Position numbers and translations under genes: made by a program. The notes below the pieces were generated by a model. That model was not told the DNA's origin. It worked only from the letters and a program-made list of their open reading frames with translations, and searched no databases. Below are positions 37,101-48,331 of a DNA stretch of 64,000 bases, piece by piece (position 1 is the stretch's first letter; every line of letters begins with the position of its first letter). The DNA lies in the NCBI GenBank assembly GCA_032433595.1, contig JASWJB010000056.1:1-64000 (forward strand). The letters are read 5' to 3'. Origin of the DNA: Conoideocrella luteorostrata (taxonomy: Eukaryota > Ascomycota > Sordariomycetes > Hypocreales > Clavicipitaceae).

Positions 37101-39837
37101 GGATACAGGCAGTATGAAAAGGCGGAGATCATTTGGCATCAAGGCCGACGATTGGGGAGGAGTCGCGGGTCGGTAAAACGCCAACACCAAGTTCGTCCCA
37201 TCATCATGATCGGTTCAGAGCCAATGATTGACGACCTCTTCGTGCAAGCCCCTCCGAACCACGTCCATCAACTTCCTATAGGCCGACAACCACGCTCCGT
37301 TCTCATCCGAGTCATACCTTCTCGTCTTTGCTCCGGCTAAGACTAGCACCACACAGAATCTTGCTGTGCGCAGCCAGTGAATAACGGCCGTCTTGACCGT
37401 GTCGCGTTCTAATGATGCAGCACTTCCAGCCGCTTGTTGACGCATTTGGCTTGTCCACTAACTAACTTACATCTCAATTCGACCCAAGTTTTCACCTCAG
37501 CTGACCAACCCTCCCACCGGAAACCGCCGTTATCGCGTCATGGCTCGGCCGTGGAACAAGCTGTAGATAAGGCTTCAGAGAAACAATTTCAACAAGTAGT
37601 TAGTAAACATCCATATTTGTGTGTTAAAAGCACACGACACGATGCATTACTCGTCGATAAATCTGCTTGCACGCAATGCGCGCCAAGTATATCATCCGCA
37701 CACGCCAAATAACTACTGCAGACATGTGTATGAACTGCTATGTTGGACCAGCGTTTATGCCTCAGGATGCCAGAGCTGGTTGTATTTACCTCATCGTCGC
37801 TTATTCAGCAGCCCCGATTGATTACGCTGCTGGGCATAATATGGTTTTACCATATTTTTAACTTTGGTAGATAGCTGTATCTACTCCACGTGCACTTGCC
37901 GTTCCTCGAAATCATGCATCTTTTTATTCCCCGCGGAAACGGTTTACCATTACTCTCCGGACCTACCTTGTTACAACACTGACAGGTTGACACGATAATT
38001 TTGTTGACTGCCGGACCCCCAGAGGCTGCACAGCAAATTGTTTGAGAAGAAGCACCAACTGACAGTCATTGGCCGAATTTGAAGGAACTCTGTCGCTATG
38101 ACCTCCTTCGTCCGGCTGAATGTAGCCAATATAGCTGCCACCAAGCTCTGGGATCATGTCGGAACAGATTATGACCGGGCAACGGCGATTGAGCCTTTGG
38201 GGTTCTGGATATAACTGTGCCGATTACAAATGATCGTTATTGGCGCTTCAGTCGAACGAGCCTTAGATAGCAAAATGCTCTCCGATCGATTACGCGTGTT
38301 GCCATCAGTTACCGTAATCCACCAAGGCTTGACACAATTCCTATACTTCCTCCGGGCTGCTTTCTTATCCCCATTCATAGTTCAGGCAAACCATCTTTGG
38401 AGCGGGTCTATATCTACACTGGAGTCGTCGGGAAATCCGCTCTTTATGCCACTTGTACTGTCACGTATAATGAGCTGTCGCCAAACATGTCGATCCGAGG
38501 CATATGGCACTATTTGCCGGCTCCGTACACTATTGTCGCGTCTGGTTACGTTGCACATATACACACACCTACACACAAATACTACCAGCTGCATCTGGTG
38601 CTGGTTTGCAGTTCTGTTATTATGTATCATGGTCAAAATCGGTCAAGACATGCAAGCTGATTGGATTAGTGGTCACGTTGCTGCTTCCTGTCAAACACGT
38701 CAGCTCGCTCAGCCGAGCCATGCACACAGCCACCTACAGGTGAGCTTTGTACCATGCATTATTCACGGCGTATCTTCTGTTGAATTGTATTTGAAGGCAG
38801 TACCATAACATTGTGTGGAAGGGTAAGTCTAATGCACAGCACATAATGGACTTATCACCCACGCCCAAGCTTGAAGTGATGTGTGTCGATGTTGATGACC
38901 GTTTCTATTTTCTAGTCTGCTAACTTCTCTACACGACAAATTTTACCGGGTGTCAGAACGCTTCGATAACGTAACTACTCTGAAACAAGTTCACGATGAA
39001 GGACAACGCCCGTACGCAGGGGTGAATAACTCTTATTCTCATCCAACGTTGACCTTCTCACCCGCAGATTGTGAGATCGCAGCTTGCAAAGGATATCAGC
39101 CGGGCCAAGTGTATTGATGCCTAAGTGACGATATGCGTCCTGCTATACCACGTGAAATTCAATAAATTCGGGATGCACGGATTGCAACGTTAGTTCTCTG
39201 CCCTGGTTTGCGCAACACCTTCACCCAATTTATGACGCCGATGTTCTTCGTCGAGCACAAGCGAGTACACAGACTTAACTCGCAATACACTCTCCGCGGC
39301 AAAATCACGTACATCTCGCCTTTCGTGCTCCGTACACCGCTTCTTCCAAGCCTGGTGTCATTGCATATGGGTTGCCTCTCCCGTGAATATGCATGCATTC
39401 GATCGAGTGGCGTCCTGGAGGTGCGTGTGCATGATTGTGGTCGGCAAGGACCTAATGCAAAAGAGGGAGGCGACTATTAGGCTCAATAATGCTGTTTATT
39501 GGTCCGAAATGTGTGGGTGTGAGTGCGCGTCGACCTGTTCCAGAACGCGTTCTCATTTTGCCACTGTGAACGTTGCTCCAACGACAATTTCTTCGAGTAC
39601 GCGATGTTATTCAATCCGGCTGTCTATATACCTTTGCCGAATGATTGAGTAGATTTTCTTCTCCTCTGTGTAATTAAGTATTTCCTGTACTAGAAAATGG
39701 CAACAATGGTCGCCATGTATGGATTTCAGTCCGATTATACTCATAACATGGAGTGAGCCTGCCATACACGTGCCTGATTTTCGTGGTGCCTCGCCGCAGG
39801 ACTCGTGGTTGGCTCTATCAACAGACTTTCTAATACT
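34194..39837. other. Gene-poor stretch with several TACGGAGTA words
   Basis: About 5.6 kb. The first 400 bases should be the promoter of the 604-residue gene. Five exact TACGGAGTA-type words occur (35329, 35411, 35887, 36890, 37033), with near copies at 35130 and 35801. TGATGGC-like units repeat at about 34843-34880. A 192-codon open frame at 38230-38808 shows no domain, no matching codon pattern and no flanking signals, so I do not call it. Otherwise I see nothing recognisable. Confidence 0.4.
34843..34880. repeat. Short tandem repeat, 7-bp unit TGATGGC with variants
   Basis: Three TGATGGC/TGATGGCC units followed by degenerate GATGA units, in noncoding sequence upstream of the 604-residue gene. 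Confidence 0.6.
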
Positions 39838-41010
39838 CTAGACGTGAATCTGTAAGTCACTCACCACAGGCCGATGGTCCGAGAATCGAATCTGATCGTC
39901 AAAACTGTTCGCCAACACCCCAAACGTCTCTACCTTTGCCGTTCTCGGCTCCTGAACAAACAAGAAATCAATCCTTTGCGGATACTCTCCTGGCTCCCCA
40001 AAGCTCGTATACGTCAAATGATTGCCGTAATGGTTGCTCTCAGGCACCAAATCCGAGATATCAGACATACCCGACCCCGGAGCCGTCATCATTTTGTACG
40101 CCTCATCATCCCGTTGGCTGTTGAAATCCCCGCCGATCAGAACAACCGACGGTAGGTGCTGGCCCTTCCCGCGGCTCCATTCAGCAGCAAGCGTGACGAG
40201 CAGCTTGGCACTATTCTTGCGAGCCTCCACGCCTATATGATCGAAATGTGTGCTCATAACCACAACCTTTGTCCCCAATGCTCGGTGCGAGAACAGTCCA
40301 ATCGTCACAATCCTGTTCAACGCGGCGTCCCATCCCTTGGATGGCTTGTCGGGGGTGTGGCTCAGCCATTTCGTCTCACTATGCTCACAAGCCCACATAT
40401 CAGATCGATAGAATATGGGTGAAAACTCCTCGTCGGTCTCACCCTTTCCGCGGCCCCGACCAATGTGTGCCCAGGGTGAGCCAAGCTCAGCCCGAATATC
40501 ATTTATTTGTGAATACAGCGTCTCTTGGAGACAAATAAACGGACTTTCGTGGCCTGCTGCAATGAAGCGAAGCTGCGAGCAAACTTTCGGGCAGCGCACC
40601 TCCCATGGCTGTTCGCCCAGAACCCGCTCGCTCTGCGTGGTTGCGTACCGGACGTTGAAGCTCACCAGCCGGAAGGGCATAGTCGCATCTTGTGCTGTTT
40701 CTGCCGTATTGACGTCCATTCTTCGAGATGACCCAGGGGGAAGGACCTGCTGGTGTTGCCGATTTTGCGGTCCGGATTTAAACTCAAAACTCGTCTTTTG
40801 ATTGTCGAGTGACGCAAGAGTTCGTTTCTGTTGGAGCAAAGAGGGGTGTTTTACAAGAGCGTGCTGCTGCTGCGGCTCCTGACTGGGGTAAAAGTGGCTA
40901 CTGCACCAGGAGATCAACACACAAAAGAGGAGACACGAAGCGAGGCCGAGCTGGAAAAAGTTCGATGACCGAGCCTCGCGCCTCCGTGCCGCCAGACCAG
41001 TGGTCCTCAT
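39838..41010 (-). CDS. Membrane-anchored endonuclease/exonuclease/phosphatase-fold hydrolase
   Basis: One exon, 390 residues. A basic N terminus and one hydrophobic segment (about residues 19-38) suggest a type II membrane anchor or signal anchor, so the catalytic domain likely faces the lumen or outside. A Gln-rich linker follows. The domain (about 112-390) has the whole EEP metal-dependent phosphodiesterase set: SFNVRY with Asn119, LQE with Glu163, THFDHIG with His255, GGDFN with Asp295 and Asn297, IDFLF, and SDHRPV with Asp378-His379. This fold covers DNase I-like nucleases, sphingomyelinases, inositol-phosphate phosphatases and deadenylases. The relation to the secreted/membrane fungal EEP group looks closest. 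All catalytic residues are present, so activity is expected; the substrate cannot be told from sequence. The frame starts at ATG 41010. Confidence 0.9.
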   Translation of the reverse strand: MRTTGLAARRREARSSNFFQLGLASCLLFCVLISWCSSHFYPSQEPQQQHALVKHPSLLQQKRTLASLDNQKTSFEFKSGPQNRQHQQVLPPGSSRRMDVNTAETAQDATMPFRLVSFNVRYATTQSERVLGEQPWEVRCPKVCSQLRFIAAGHESPFICLQETLYSQINDIRAELGSPWAHIGRGRGKGETDEEFSPIFYRSDMWACEHSETKWLSHTPDKPSKGWDAALNRIVTIGLFSHRALGTKVVVMSTHFDHIGVEARKNSAKLLVTLAAEWSRGKGQHLPSVVLIGGDFNSQRDDEAYKMMTAPGSGMSDISDLVPESNHYGNHLTYTSFGEPGEYPQRIDFLFVQEPRTAKVETFGVLANSFDDQIRFSDHRPVVSDLQIHV

Positions 41011-41430
41011 GGACTGGTGGGAAGAAGCACGGCACCACCATGAGATCCCTCGACGGATGGCCGAAATCGCCCTGCAGGGTAGGTGAAGCTGCTGTCGCTG
41101 ATGGGATCAGTCACCATCACGTGCAGGGAGCTGACAAAAAAGGAGGGACATGCACGAATTAGAAATAAGTAGAAACAGCAGCGCCCAGGAAAACGTAAGA
41201 GCCATGGCCCTTGTATTTATTCATCTGAAGTAAGAATTTTGGGTGGGGGGGACTCCTGGTATCAATTTTTGCCCGTTTCATTCCGAGATGGTGCTCCACA
41301 AGGGTTCTTGCGATTTCCTAATTACGCTTTCTTGGCTGACTACTCCCGTGCTCGGTCGTTAACTGGTTAGTTCATCTCTAGTTGCCTAGAGCCTAGGCAT
41401 GGAGTGGGACGACAGAAAGGGAAGTTAAAT
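41011..41430. other. Short intergenic region beside the transposon relic
   Basis: About 420 bases that should hold the promoter of the EEP-fold gene. The TAAAT at 41426-41430 directly abuts the left inverted repeat of the transposon. Confidence 0.4.
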
Positions 41431-42844
41431 AACGTTGGCCGCCCCGAAGCCGCCACTCGTAGCAGAGGTCTTCAAAAGGAATGTCAGCAATTGCGGCTGC
41501 TGTAGCTATCTGCGCTGGAAGGAGCTGCCGGGCCTTTTCAACATCGTCAATACTAGCGAATTTTTTATTAGGCTTGTGCCCGACTTTCGGCTTCCTCCTT
41601 GGCTTCTGCGCATCAACTTGATGCATAAGATCCTGAATTTCCTGCTTTGCGCGTACTAGCTGAATATTGTTATCGTCAATTCCCCTCCGGATCTTCCGAA
41701 ATAATTGACGAGCCGCTGGGTCTATCTGACTAGGAAGAATTACTCGGTTAATTGGCTGCTGGATTTGACTGCCGTGCTGAGGGGTCTGAAGGTCTTCCTG
41801 CTGCCTTGTAGGTATTTGAGGCGTTGCTTGAGGTATTAGTTGAAGAGGCTTATTAGTAGATACTAGTAATTTTGATAGAAGGGGTCTTGTCACATTGACA
41901 GGCTAAATACGCCAACGTCAAGTGGCTACAACACATGCAATGAATGTTCCGGTAGGAAAAGAAGAAAGACGTTATTTTTGAAGCATTCTGGCATAAATTC
42001 GTTAGTCATATGACTTCCATGACCATCTAGGATTAGCAGCCGTGGCTCTGACTACTTAGCTAGCCTGGTCTCTGGGATAAAGACCTCTCACAGCCAGAAT
42101 AACCTGATATTATCGCTAGTCTAGCCTTTTTGTGATGCCGTAAAGTGCCACTTGCGATATTGATCCATATTATTAGGGAACTATTGCTGCCGTACGCTTT
42201 CTCCCTTGAAGATAACTAGCGGGCTAATAACCCTGCTATCTGCGTTACTACACTTAATGATTATAGTCTAATATCGCGATCCAAGATGTTTCCTGATAAT
42301 AATCCGTATTTCGGGCGCCTAAGAACTAGGCCATTGCTACCCTAGCCCCCTTGAACGCCTACCTTGTCTATAATATACCGATTTTGCCGTGGAACTTGCT
42401 GGACCGCTTCTTGTTGCAGGAGTATAAAGAAGCGCTTTATTATATTAGCAGATGCACCGTTAATGCGGCAGGAATCTATTTGCTTGCCTTTCTTAGTTAC
42501 TATTTCTGGATAGCGACATCAGAAGCCTTTAATCTAATTTTTCCGACAGGTTACAAGTCTCCTCCCTTGGCTAGGATATGTGAGACAAAGCTATAGAGCT
42601 GTTGATGTGTAATAGGCACATTTAATAATTCCTGGACTTGAATCTAATTAACAAGGCTTTCCTTAACCTGCTGAGAAAGGCTTTGTTGATGTTTATGTGC
42701 ATCTGCTCTTGCTTGTGCAACTTTAATTCTGTCTTAAAGCGTTGTTCTTGGTATCCCCCATTCTGCTGCAGCTTTCCGGATAGATACGCCACTTGCAACC
42801 GCAGATACCGCGTTTTCAAGGTTATTTTCAGTATAGCTAGACAT
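41393..42844 (-). pseudogene. Relic of a pogo/Fot1 transposase (DDE_1 type)
   Basis: The relic starts at ATG 42844 with a helix-turn-helix reading SGVSIRKAAAEWGIPRTTL, after which a TAA interrupts. Further on, near 42012-42032, LDGHGSHMTNEF is seen; this carries the second catalytic Asp of the DDE triad. It is followed by FLLFLPEHSLHVL, a TAG in place of a Gln codon, and PLDVGVFS. From 41893 down to 41393 a 166-codon frame holds the C-terminal part, with SKLL, TPQHGSQIQ and a basic coiled-coil region. About 60-70 residues appear to be missing near 41895-41905, where the frame also shifts. The last open frame runs past the inverted repeat into flanking DNA, so the native stop is lost or out of frame. 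It cannot make active transposase. Confidence 0.88.
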
Positions 42845-42972
42845 TATGTATCCAAAAATATAATAATCATGCTGATAGCTATTGAATTGCGCGAGAAATC
42901 GCCGTTGGAGTGCAAGCGTTGTGGTGTTGAGAGAGGGGAAAATTGTGGCCGGCTTCGGGGGTAGCCGACGTT
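41431..42972 (-). mobile_element. Degenerate Fot1/pogo-type (Tc1/mariner superfamily) DNA transposon
   Basis: A 1,542-bp element. Its ends are inverted repeats: left 41431-41456, AACGTTGGCCGCCCCGAAGC and on; right 42945-42972, which read on the minus strand is AACGTCGGCTACCCCCGAAG and on. They differ by a few transitions and two single-base gaps. The pentamer TAAAT flanks both ends (41426-41430 and 42973-42977); this family duplicates TA on insertion, which the pentamer contains. Inside, on the minus strand, a transposase relic can be read. Its stop codons are of the C-to-T kind, which fits repeat-induced point mutation. The length is shorter than an intact element of this family (about 1.8-1.9 kb), which agrees with an internal deletion. 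Confidence 0.88.
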
Positions 42973-43542
42973 TAAATGGGAATTCCGAGCTCAGATTGGC
43001 CGACCATTGGACTGCCTAAGTAATGGACTGGGGGAGGGACCACGCGGAGATGCAATTGAAGTGTAGCTGTCGCGTCTCCGTGACGGACGGGCTGTTTTAA
43101 TCGCAGATCTCAATGATCGAGATTGGCATTCCCGTTTCGTGGTGCAAAGTATGAGACGTCACTTGTTGACTCGTCCTTTGTGCTTCGCGCCACATGAGAT
43201 TGTCTACATGAGCGGTGGGCTAGTTAAGTGCTTCGCCGTCAGCTTACGAGGCTAGGCGGGTGAGATTTAGAAACACAACATAGCTCGTGGCCATAATACG
43301 TATTGGCCAATCGGATGGGCTCGTTTAGGCTCGAAAGGAACGCATGTCACTCGGCGATTAACAATTCAGGTACGTAAACTCTCGGTTCAAGACAAGCTCT
43401 ATTTTCCAGATTATGCCATATGTACATAAATACTGATGTTCCAATCTTTTCAGCTTGAAAGAAAGCAGGATACTAAAGATCCCGCTCATACTCTCTCGTA
43501 GTCCCCCGTCAACACCAGACAACCTCCTCGTTGCGATTCATC
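42973..43542. other. Upstream region of the sulfotransferase-like gene
   Basis: About 570 bases between the transposon end and the next start codon; it should hold that gene's promoter. Nothing else recognised. Confidence 0.4.
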
Positions 43543-44511
43543 ATGCTCAGCCCAAACAATATCCTATTCACCTCTCTCCTGGAGAAAATCCACCACCTGC
43601 CCGATCCCCCTCCGCGCATACGCACCCAGCCCATGCAAGTCCTCTGCGTCGGCCTCCCCCGCTCTGGCACCGAATCTCTCCAACAGGCCCTCTTACACTT
43701 GGGCTACGACCACACCCTCCACGGCTTTGACATGACATTTGAAGAGAAGCCCCGTTACCCCGCCTGGACACGGCTCATACGCAAGAAGTGGTACGGCGAC
43801 AAGTCCGGCACGGCGTCCATATCCGCGGCCGAGTTCGACGCCGTGCTGGGTCACTGCGTGGCCGTCACAGACATAGCCGCCAGCATGTTCGCCGTTGAGC
43901 TCATCGACGCGTATCCCGATGCCAAGGTGGTGCTGAATATGAGGTCAGACCTGGACGCCTGGCACGTTAGCGCGCAGCAGACATTGTTGGCGCTGTGGGA
44001 TAATTGGGCCGTCTACGTGGGCAGCTTTTTCGACGCGGAGCTGTTTTGGGCGTGGCATGGGTGCATGAGGTTCTTGCTGCCCATCCTGTTTAGAGCGCCG
44101 GATGGGAATTTGGGGAGCGCCGTGAGGAAGAATGGCAAGTTGGTATACAGAGGTGAGTTTGCCGTTTAGTGGCCTCCATACTGGATAATGGCAGAATGGC
44201 AGTCTTGTCTCGAACGCTACGTTAACTGACTGTATTGTTGTCCAGATCACTGCAACATGATCCGCGGGCTAGTTCCCAAGGAACGCCTCTTAGAGTGGTA
44301 CATTGGCGATGGATGGGAACCGCTATGTGAGTTCCTGGGCAAGCCTGTGCCTGGTATTGAGTTTCCGCATGCAAACACCGTGGGGAAGGGGTGGAAAGAA
44401 AGAGAGAAGCAGATTTCGGAAAGATGGGTGAAGAGGGCGCTTCGCAACATGGCTGTTTGCGTTGGTGGTGTCGTGGCAGGCGGTGCGGTGCTGTATAAGT
44501 GGTGTTGGTGA
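43543..44511 (+). CDS. P-loop sulfotransferase-family protein with C-terminal membrane tail (two exons)
   Basis: Exons 43543-44152 and 44246-44511 encode 291 residues. The first part carries the nucleotide (PAPS)-binding loop VLCVGLPRSGTESLQQALLHLGY near residues 28-50, typical of the fungal Sulfotransfer_4 type proteins often called 'sulfotransferase family' or, wrongly, epimerases. Further family features: the long helix region with FDAVLGHCVAVTDIAA, the PDAKVVLNMRSDLDAW motif (binding of the 3'-phosphate), and the late LVPKERLLEWYIGDGWEPLCEFLGKPVP segment, which becomes continuous only after splicing of the 93-bp intron. The last 20 residues (VCVGGVVAGGAVLYKW) are hydrophobic and may be a tail anchor. 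The ATG at 43543 is the first in frame. The acceptor molecule is unknown, and many members have no tested activity. Confidence 0.87.
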
Positions 44512-47500
44512 TGACCAGAAGCAGAAAACCTTGACAGCACGCAAAAGATACATCTTGATCACGTAGAAGGGAGTAAACTCCTCTTAGCTGTGAGAATAGA
44601 AGCCTACGGGAAGCTGGCGTGATGGGAGATGCAAAGTGTGGACAGCGCAACAACATTGAGCTTAGCTTCAATGTTACAAGTTGACGTGCCTGTTGTAAAC
44701 ACGACCTGCAAACTGTATGCTTGGCAAATCTAAAGAACATGGCAAGCTAGTAATAGACATATACAGGCAAGCAAACTATTTTCATGTCCCGAACTAGTTC
44801 TCCTCAACAGAATGACTAGAAAGCTCACCTGCCCAATGCCACCGAGACATCCATACCCACTCCGAACTAATAGTGCCCAAGCAACTATTACGGCATGATG
44901 CGGTGCCTGCGACGAAATGACGACGGTTTGCACTCATCAATCACGCTAAACTGTTCAATATGTCTTTGAGCACTGCTCCGATAGCTAGACAGGGTTACAT
45001 TCTGATCGGAATTGCAGCAGCTCATCGAAGACAGGAGCAAAGGTGTGGCCATGAACTTGTGCGCAGCACCTCATCAGCCCCCGGAGACTAAGATAAACAT
45101 ATTGCCTACACTAGAAACGGGCCGTAGAAGCCACGTATTGATAGTTAACGTGAACGTGGTCGTTGCTTCTAAAAGCGAGGCTGAAGGCAGAAGCAATACG
45201 TTGCTGCAGCGTGAGTAAGGCGGGTTAAATGGGAGCCTGGAATGAGTCAAAGAGGCAGCATAAATACATTTGCAACATGTACAGATTGCCTCGCGGCCGC
45301 AATGGAGAAGCCAGGCCAACTTCGCTTTGTCCACTTTAGCGTTGACAACTAGATGGCCTTGCTTTGCCTTGTGTGCCACCGTTGCCAGTACAGCCCAAGC
45401 AGCAGAACAGAAAGGCGGGAAGTATCTAGGACTGGCCATTTGACCTATTATTATCGATTTCTCGTAAACGGCCAAGGACCATATGACACCTGTACCCGTC
45501 TATATTAGCAGAAAGAGTCACGAAGGTGCGGCTGCCTTGATTCGCCGAACCATGGCAGCTCTGACTGCACCCCAAAGCCTGCTTACAACGCGGCAGCTTT
45601 GGCTATGAGTGTCATGTTCGTGAGTTGCGACGATCCCCAGCGCCACAACAAGTAATGCAAGGAACCCGGGCTATCATGCATACGCATCCCGAGATTCATC
45701 CCCCATGGTCAAGAGTGGCAGGATATGTCCGATCCAGTAGGATTTCTTCGATCGCGCATCCGGGATCATGCAGAAATGCACAATGGCAAAGTGCCATGTT
45801 CGAAGCATGACCTTGTTCGTGGGCCCATTTCGGGGATGGGTCAAAAGTCCATGTTTTGGAAAGCGGGAAGAGCATGGGAGATGCAAGGGCAAGGAGGCCG
45901 GCATTTACAATACGGTCATGTTGGATATTTGGCATGCTGCCTCACGGGGCGGGAGTCAGATGAGGTGCATTGGTGCGGGAGAATGAGGGTCATGGTGGGT
46001 AGTGGTTGAGAGGTTAAGTGGGTGGGTGTGCGTCCTCGCCTCCGAGGGTTCGTGTCTCAGCTTACGAGACGACTGTGGCCGAGTTTTTGGCGTCTTGGCT
46101 GTGAAGGTATCTTGGATTTGGCCATCAGCTTGGACAGAGGTGAGGACGCAGGCAAGAAGGGCATGTGGTTGGTTGATGGTGTGCATATCCCTGGCTTTGG
46201 AGTGGGGAGGGAGGGGAGCAGCCGCACACCCCTTCGCTCATTAGTCGCTCACGGCTCACTCAGTGCTCTCTCGACCCTCCTGTCATGCCACGGCTCTCTC
46301 GCGGCTTCCCCCACTTGCCTGGTTCCCGCTGCGGACTGCAGCGTAACTAGCTACAGAGCACAAGCTGCAGGCGGCAATCAGGCTGCATACCAACCATGGA
46401 CCATGGCGGTCGATTATGCACGTTGCCCTGCGAGGACTTGACGTGATTTGCCTCGCGTTGTGTCACTCGCCGTGGTGCGTGTACGCAGCGGTGGTTCCCT
46501 CAGCCTCGCATATCGCTGCCGGATCGTCTCTCTGGACCTGCGTCCAACTCGTTCAGCATTCGCCTCATTGTGCTGAGTGCCGAGCATGCCGTAATTTGTC
46601 ATCCCGTGTCATTCACTCAATCAGAAGCTGCTTGGTCTGGTCATTTTCTCGCCCTCTCTTTCTCTCTCCCGGCGTAGCCCTCCCATTATCCTTATCTCGG
46701 CCAGACTCTCGACTCTATGACCTCCAAATCCCACCCACGATCCTACTCAACCAACCCCATCGCGGTGGAGAGCTTGCACATCAAATGGTCGATACCGCGA
46801 ACGCTGCACGATAATCTCATTCCCATTTGGGCCTGTCGCATGGCGTGAGGCTAGGTCTATCTTGCCTCTCCCATAGGCTGCTTCACGTGGGCGCAGCTCT
46901 CGTTGGTCCTTGCTCCTGACCACCCCAGCTACCGCCTCACAAGGCCACCCCGTAGCTAGTGTGAATCAATATGTGACTGCTAGTTAACTTGGCTATCTGC
47001 TAGTTAGCTGACGGGATGTGTGTGGGTGTGCTTTGTCTTGTGTGTGCAGATATGTCGGCTTTGGGGTGTGAGTGTGTCTGGTGTGAGTCGTACGCAAGCA
47101 AGCCTGACAAGGGAGGGTACGCGGCTGTCGAAATATTGGATTCTGTCGCTTTCTTTTGCTTTGTCTGCCTGAGACCTTATACAGCTGAGGCTGCCACCGT
47201 GCGGAGGATAGACTCTCTCGGGACGTCTATATATGTCTCGGGATGCCCTCCCCTCTTCCCACGAAACGAGACTTTCCTTTCTTCAAGCCTTGCTGCATTT
47301 TAAGACAAGCTTCCTCAGGTCTGGACTCTACCTTTCCGAGCTGAGATTTCATTGTTGCCGGCCTGGCCGGCTATAGACTCCCTTGAGTTCTTTTCATTCT
47401 TCCCTGTCGCTTGTTATATCTGCCTATTTAAAGCTGTCTACGGGCGGTCTTTTCAGATCGAAACAAACTCCAAAGTGAAAGTGTGACAGCATCCGCTCAT

Positions 47501-47578
47501 CTCTTCACTTTTTTCCATTTTTTTTTTGAATTCGTTCAACCACCAATTCAACCCCAACAGATAAAAAAACATCTTACC
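44512..47578. other. Intergenic region upstream of the acidic 250-residue gene
   Basis: About 3.1 kb with no recognised gene. The last 450 bases contain a TATTTAAAG box-like word (near 47424) and a T/C-rich tract, consistent with a promoter and leader. Open frames at 45074-45475 and 46022-46441 show no domain. Confidence 0.4.
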
Positions 47579-48331
47579 ATGCCTGCGGAACTTTGGTCTC
47601 GTCGGGACTCCTTCCCTCCTACCTTGATCCGTCTCACTCGGTCGTCTTCCAACAAGAGCGAGCCTCGCCCTCTTCTTGAAGACATCGACGAGAACCCACT
47701 CACGTACTTCCTTACACCCACCGACAACGACGACATGGACGACTTCGGCGCCGAAGACATGCTTTTCGACGCAGGTATAGAAGATGCCAACCAGCCACGC
47801 GAAATCGTCCGCTCAGTGAGCCCATCGACACTCGATGGTCTGAGCAAGCTCCGAGCCAAAGCTGCCTCGCCAGACTTTGACTCTGACGCCATTACTACGG
47901 ACGAAGAGGATGACGAAAACTACGTCCGCTTTTCACCACCCAGCGCTTCCTTCCTCGCACCCTTCAGAGGAATTTCCGCTGAGAGTTTTAAGCTTCGCTC
48001 CAAGAGCCCGCCGCTCGGCCGAGCTGCAAATGGCTTCCTCACGCCTGCAGCCTCTTTCCCCGGCCCGCCTTCACCACCACGCGGCCGGCCTCGTCAGGCC
48101 CTAACACGTAGCTACTCTGCTGGAAGTAGGCTTCCACCTCGGGCACGACGGCTTTGGCGGGAGCCCAGCCCCGATGTGTGGTCCATTGAGGAGGAGACGG
48201 AGCAGGATTTAATCAGGGAGGCGTCTTTCTCGGCCATGACGCCGGCATTCGCCAAGGACAATAATGGTCTACAGACTACGGCTGCAAAGCCCAAGAAGAA
48301 GGTCCGCTTCATGCTCCCGCCACGGGAGTAG
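47579..48331 (+). CDS. Acidic, mostly disordered protein ending in a PP1-docking-like KKVRF motif
   Basis: One exon, 250 residues, starting at ATG 47579 after a T-rich leader. I do not recognise a named family. The protein is Ser/Pro/Asp-rich and probably unfolded: acidic stretches (TDNDDMDDFGAEDML at about 49-63, TTDEEDDENYVRF near 115), several SP/TP sites (SPDFDSD, SPPLGR, PGPPSPPRGRP) and an Arg-rich RSYSAGSRLPPRARRLWREPSPDVW segment. Residues 240-244 are KKVRF, which fits the RVxF consensus by which regulators bind protein phosphatase 1 (Glc7), directly followed by MLPPRE at the end. A second VRF occurs near residue 118. A role as phosphatase regulator is only a guess. There is no signal peptide and no membrane helix. 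Confidence 0.8.
   Translation: MPAELWSRRDSFPPTLIRLTRSSSNKSEPRPLLEDIDENPLTYFLTPTDNDDMDDFGAEDMLFDAGIEDANQPREIVRSVSPSTLDGLSKLRAKAASPDFDSDAITTDEEDDENYVRFSPPSASFLAPFRGISAESFKLRSKSPPLGRAANGFLTPAASFPGPPSPPRGRPRQALTRSYSAGSRLPPRARRLWREPSPDVWSIEEETEQDLIREASFSAMTPAFAKDNNGLQTTAAKPKKKVRFMLPPRE

Noticed and set aside
38230..38808. 192-codon open frame on the plus strand
   Set aside because: No domain likeness, low-information composition, no intron or promoter signs, and an overlapping minus-strand frame; consistent with chance in a long noncoding stretch.
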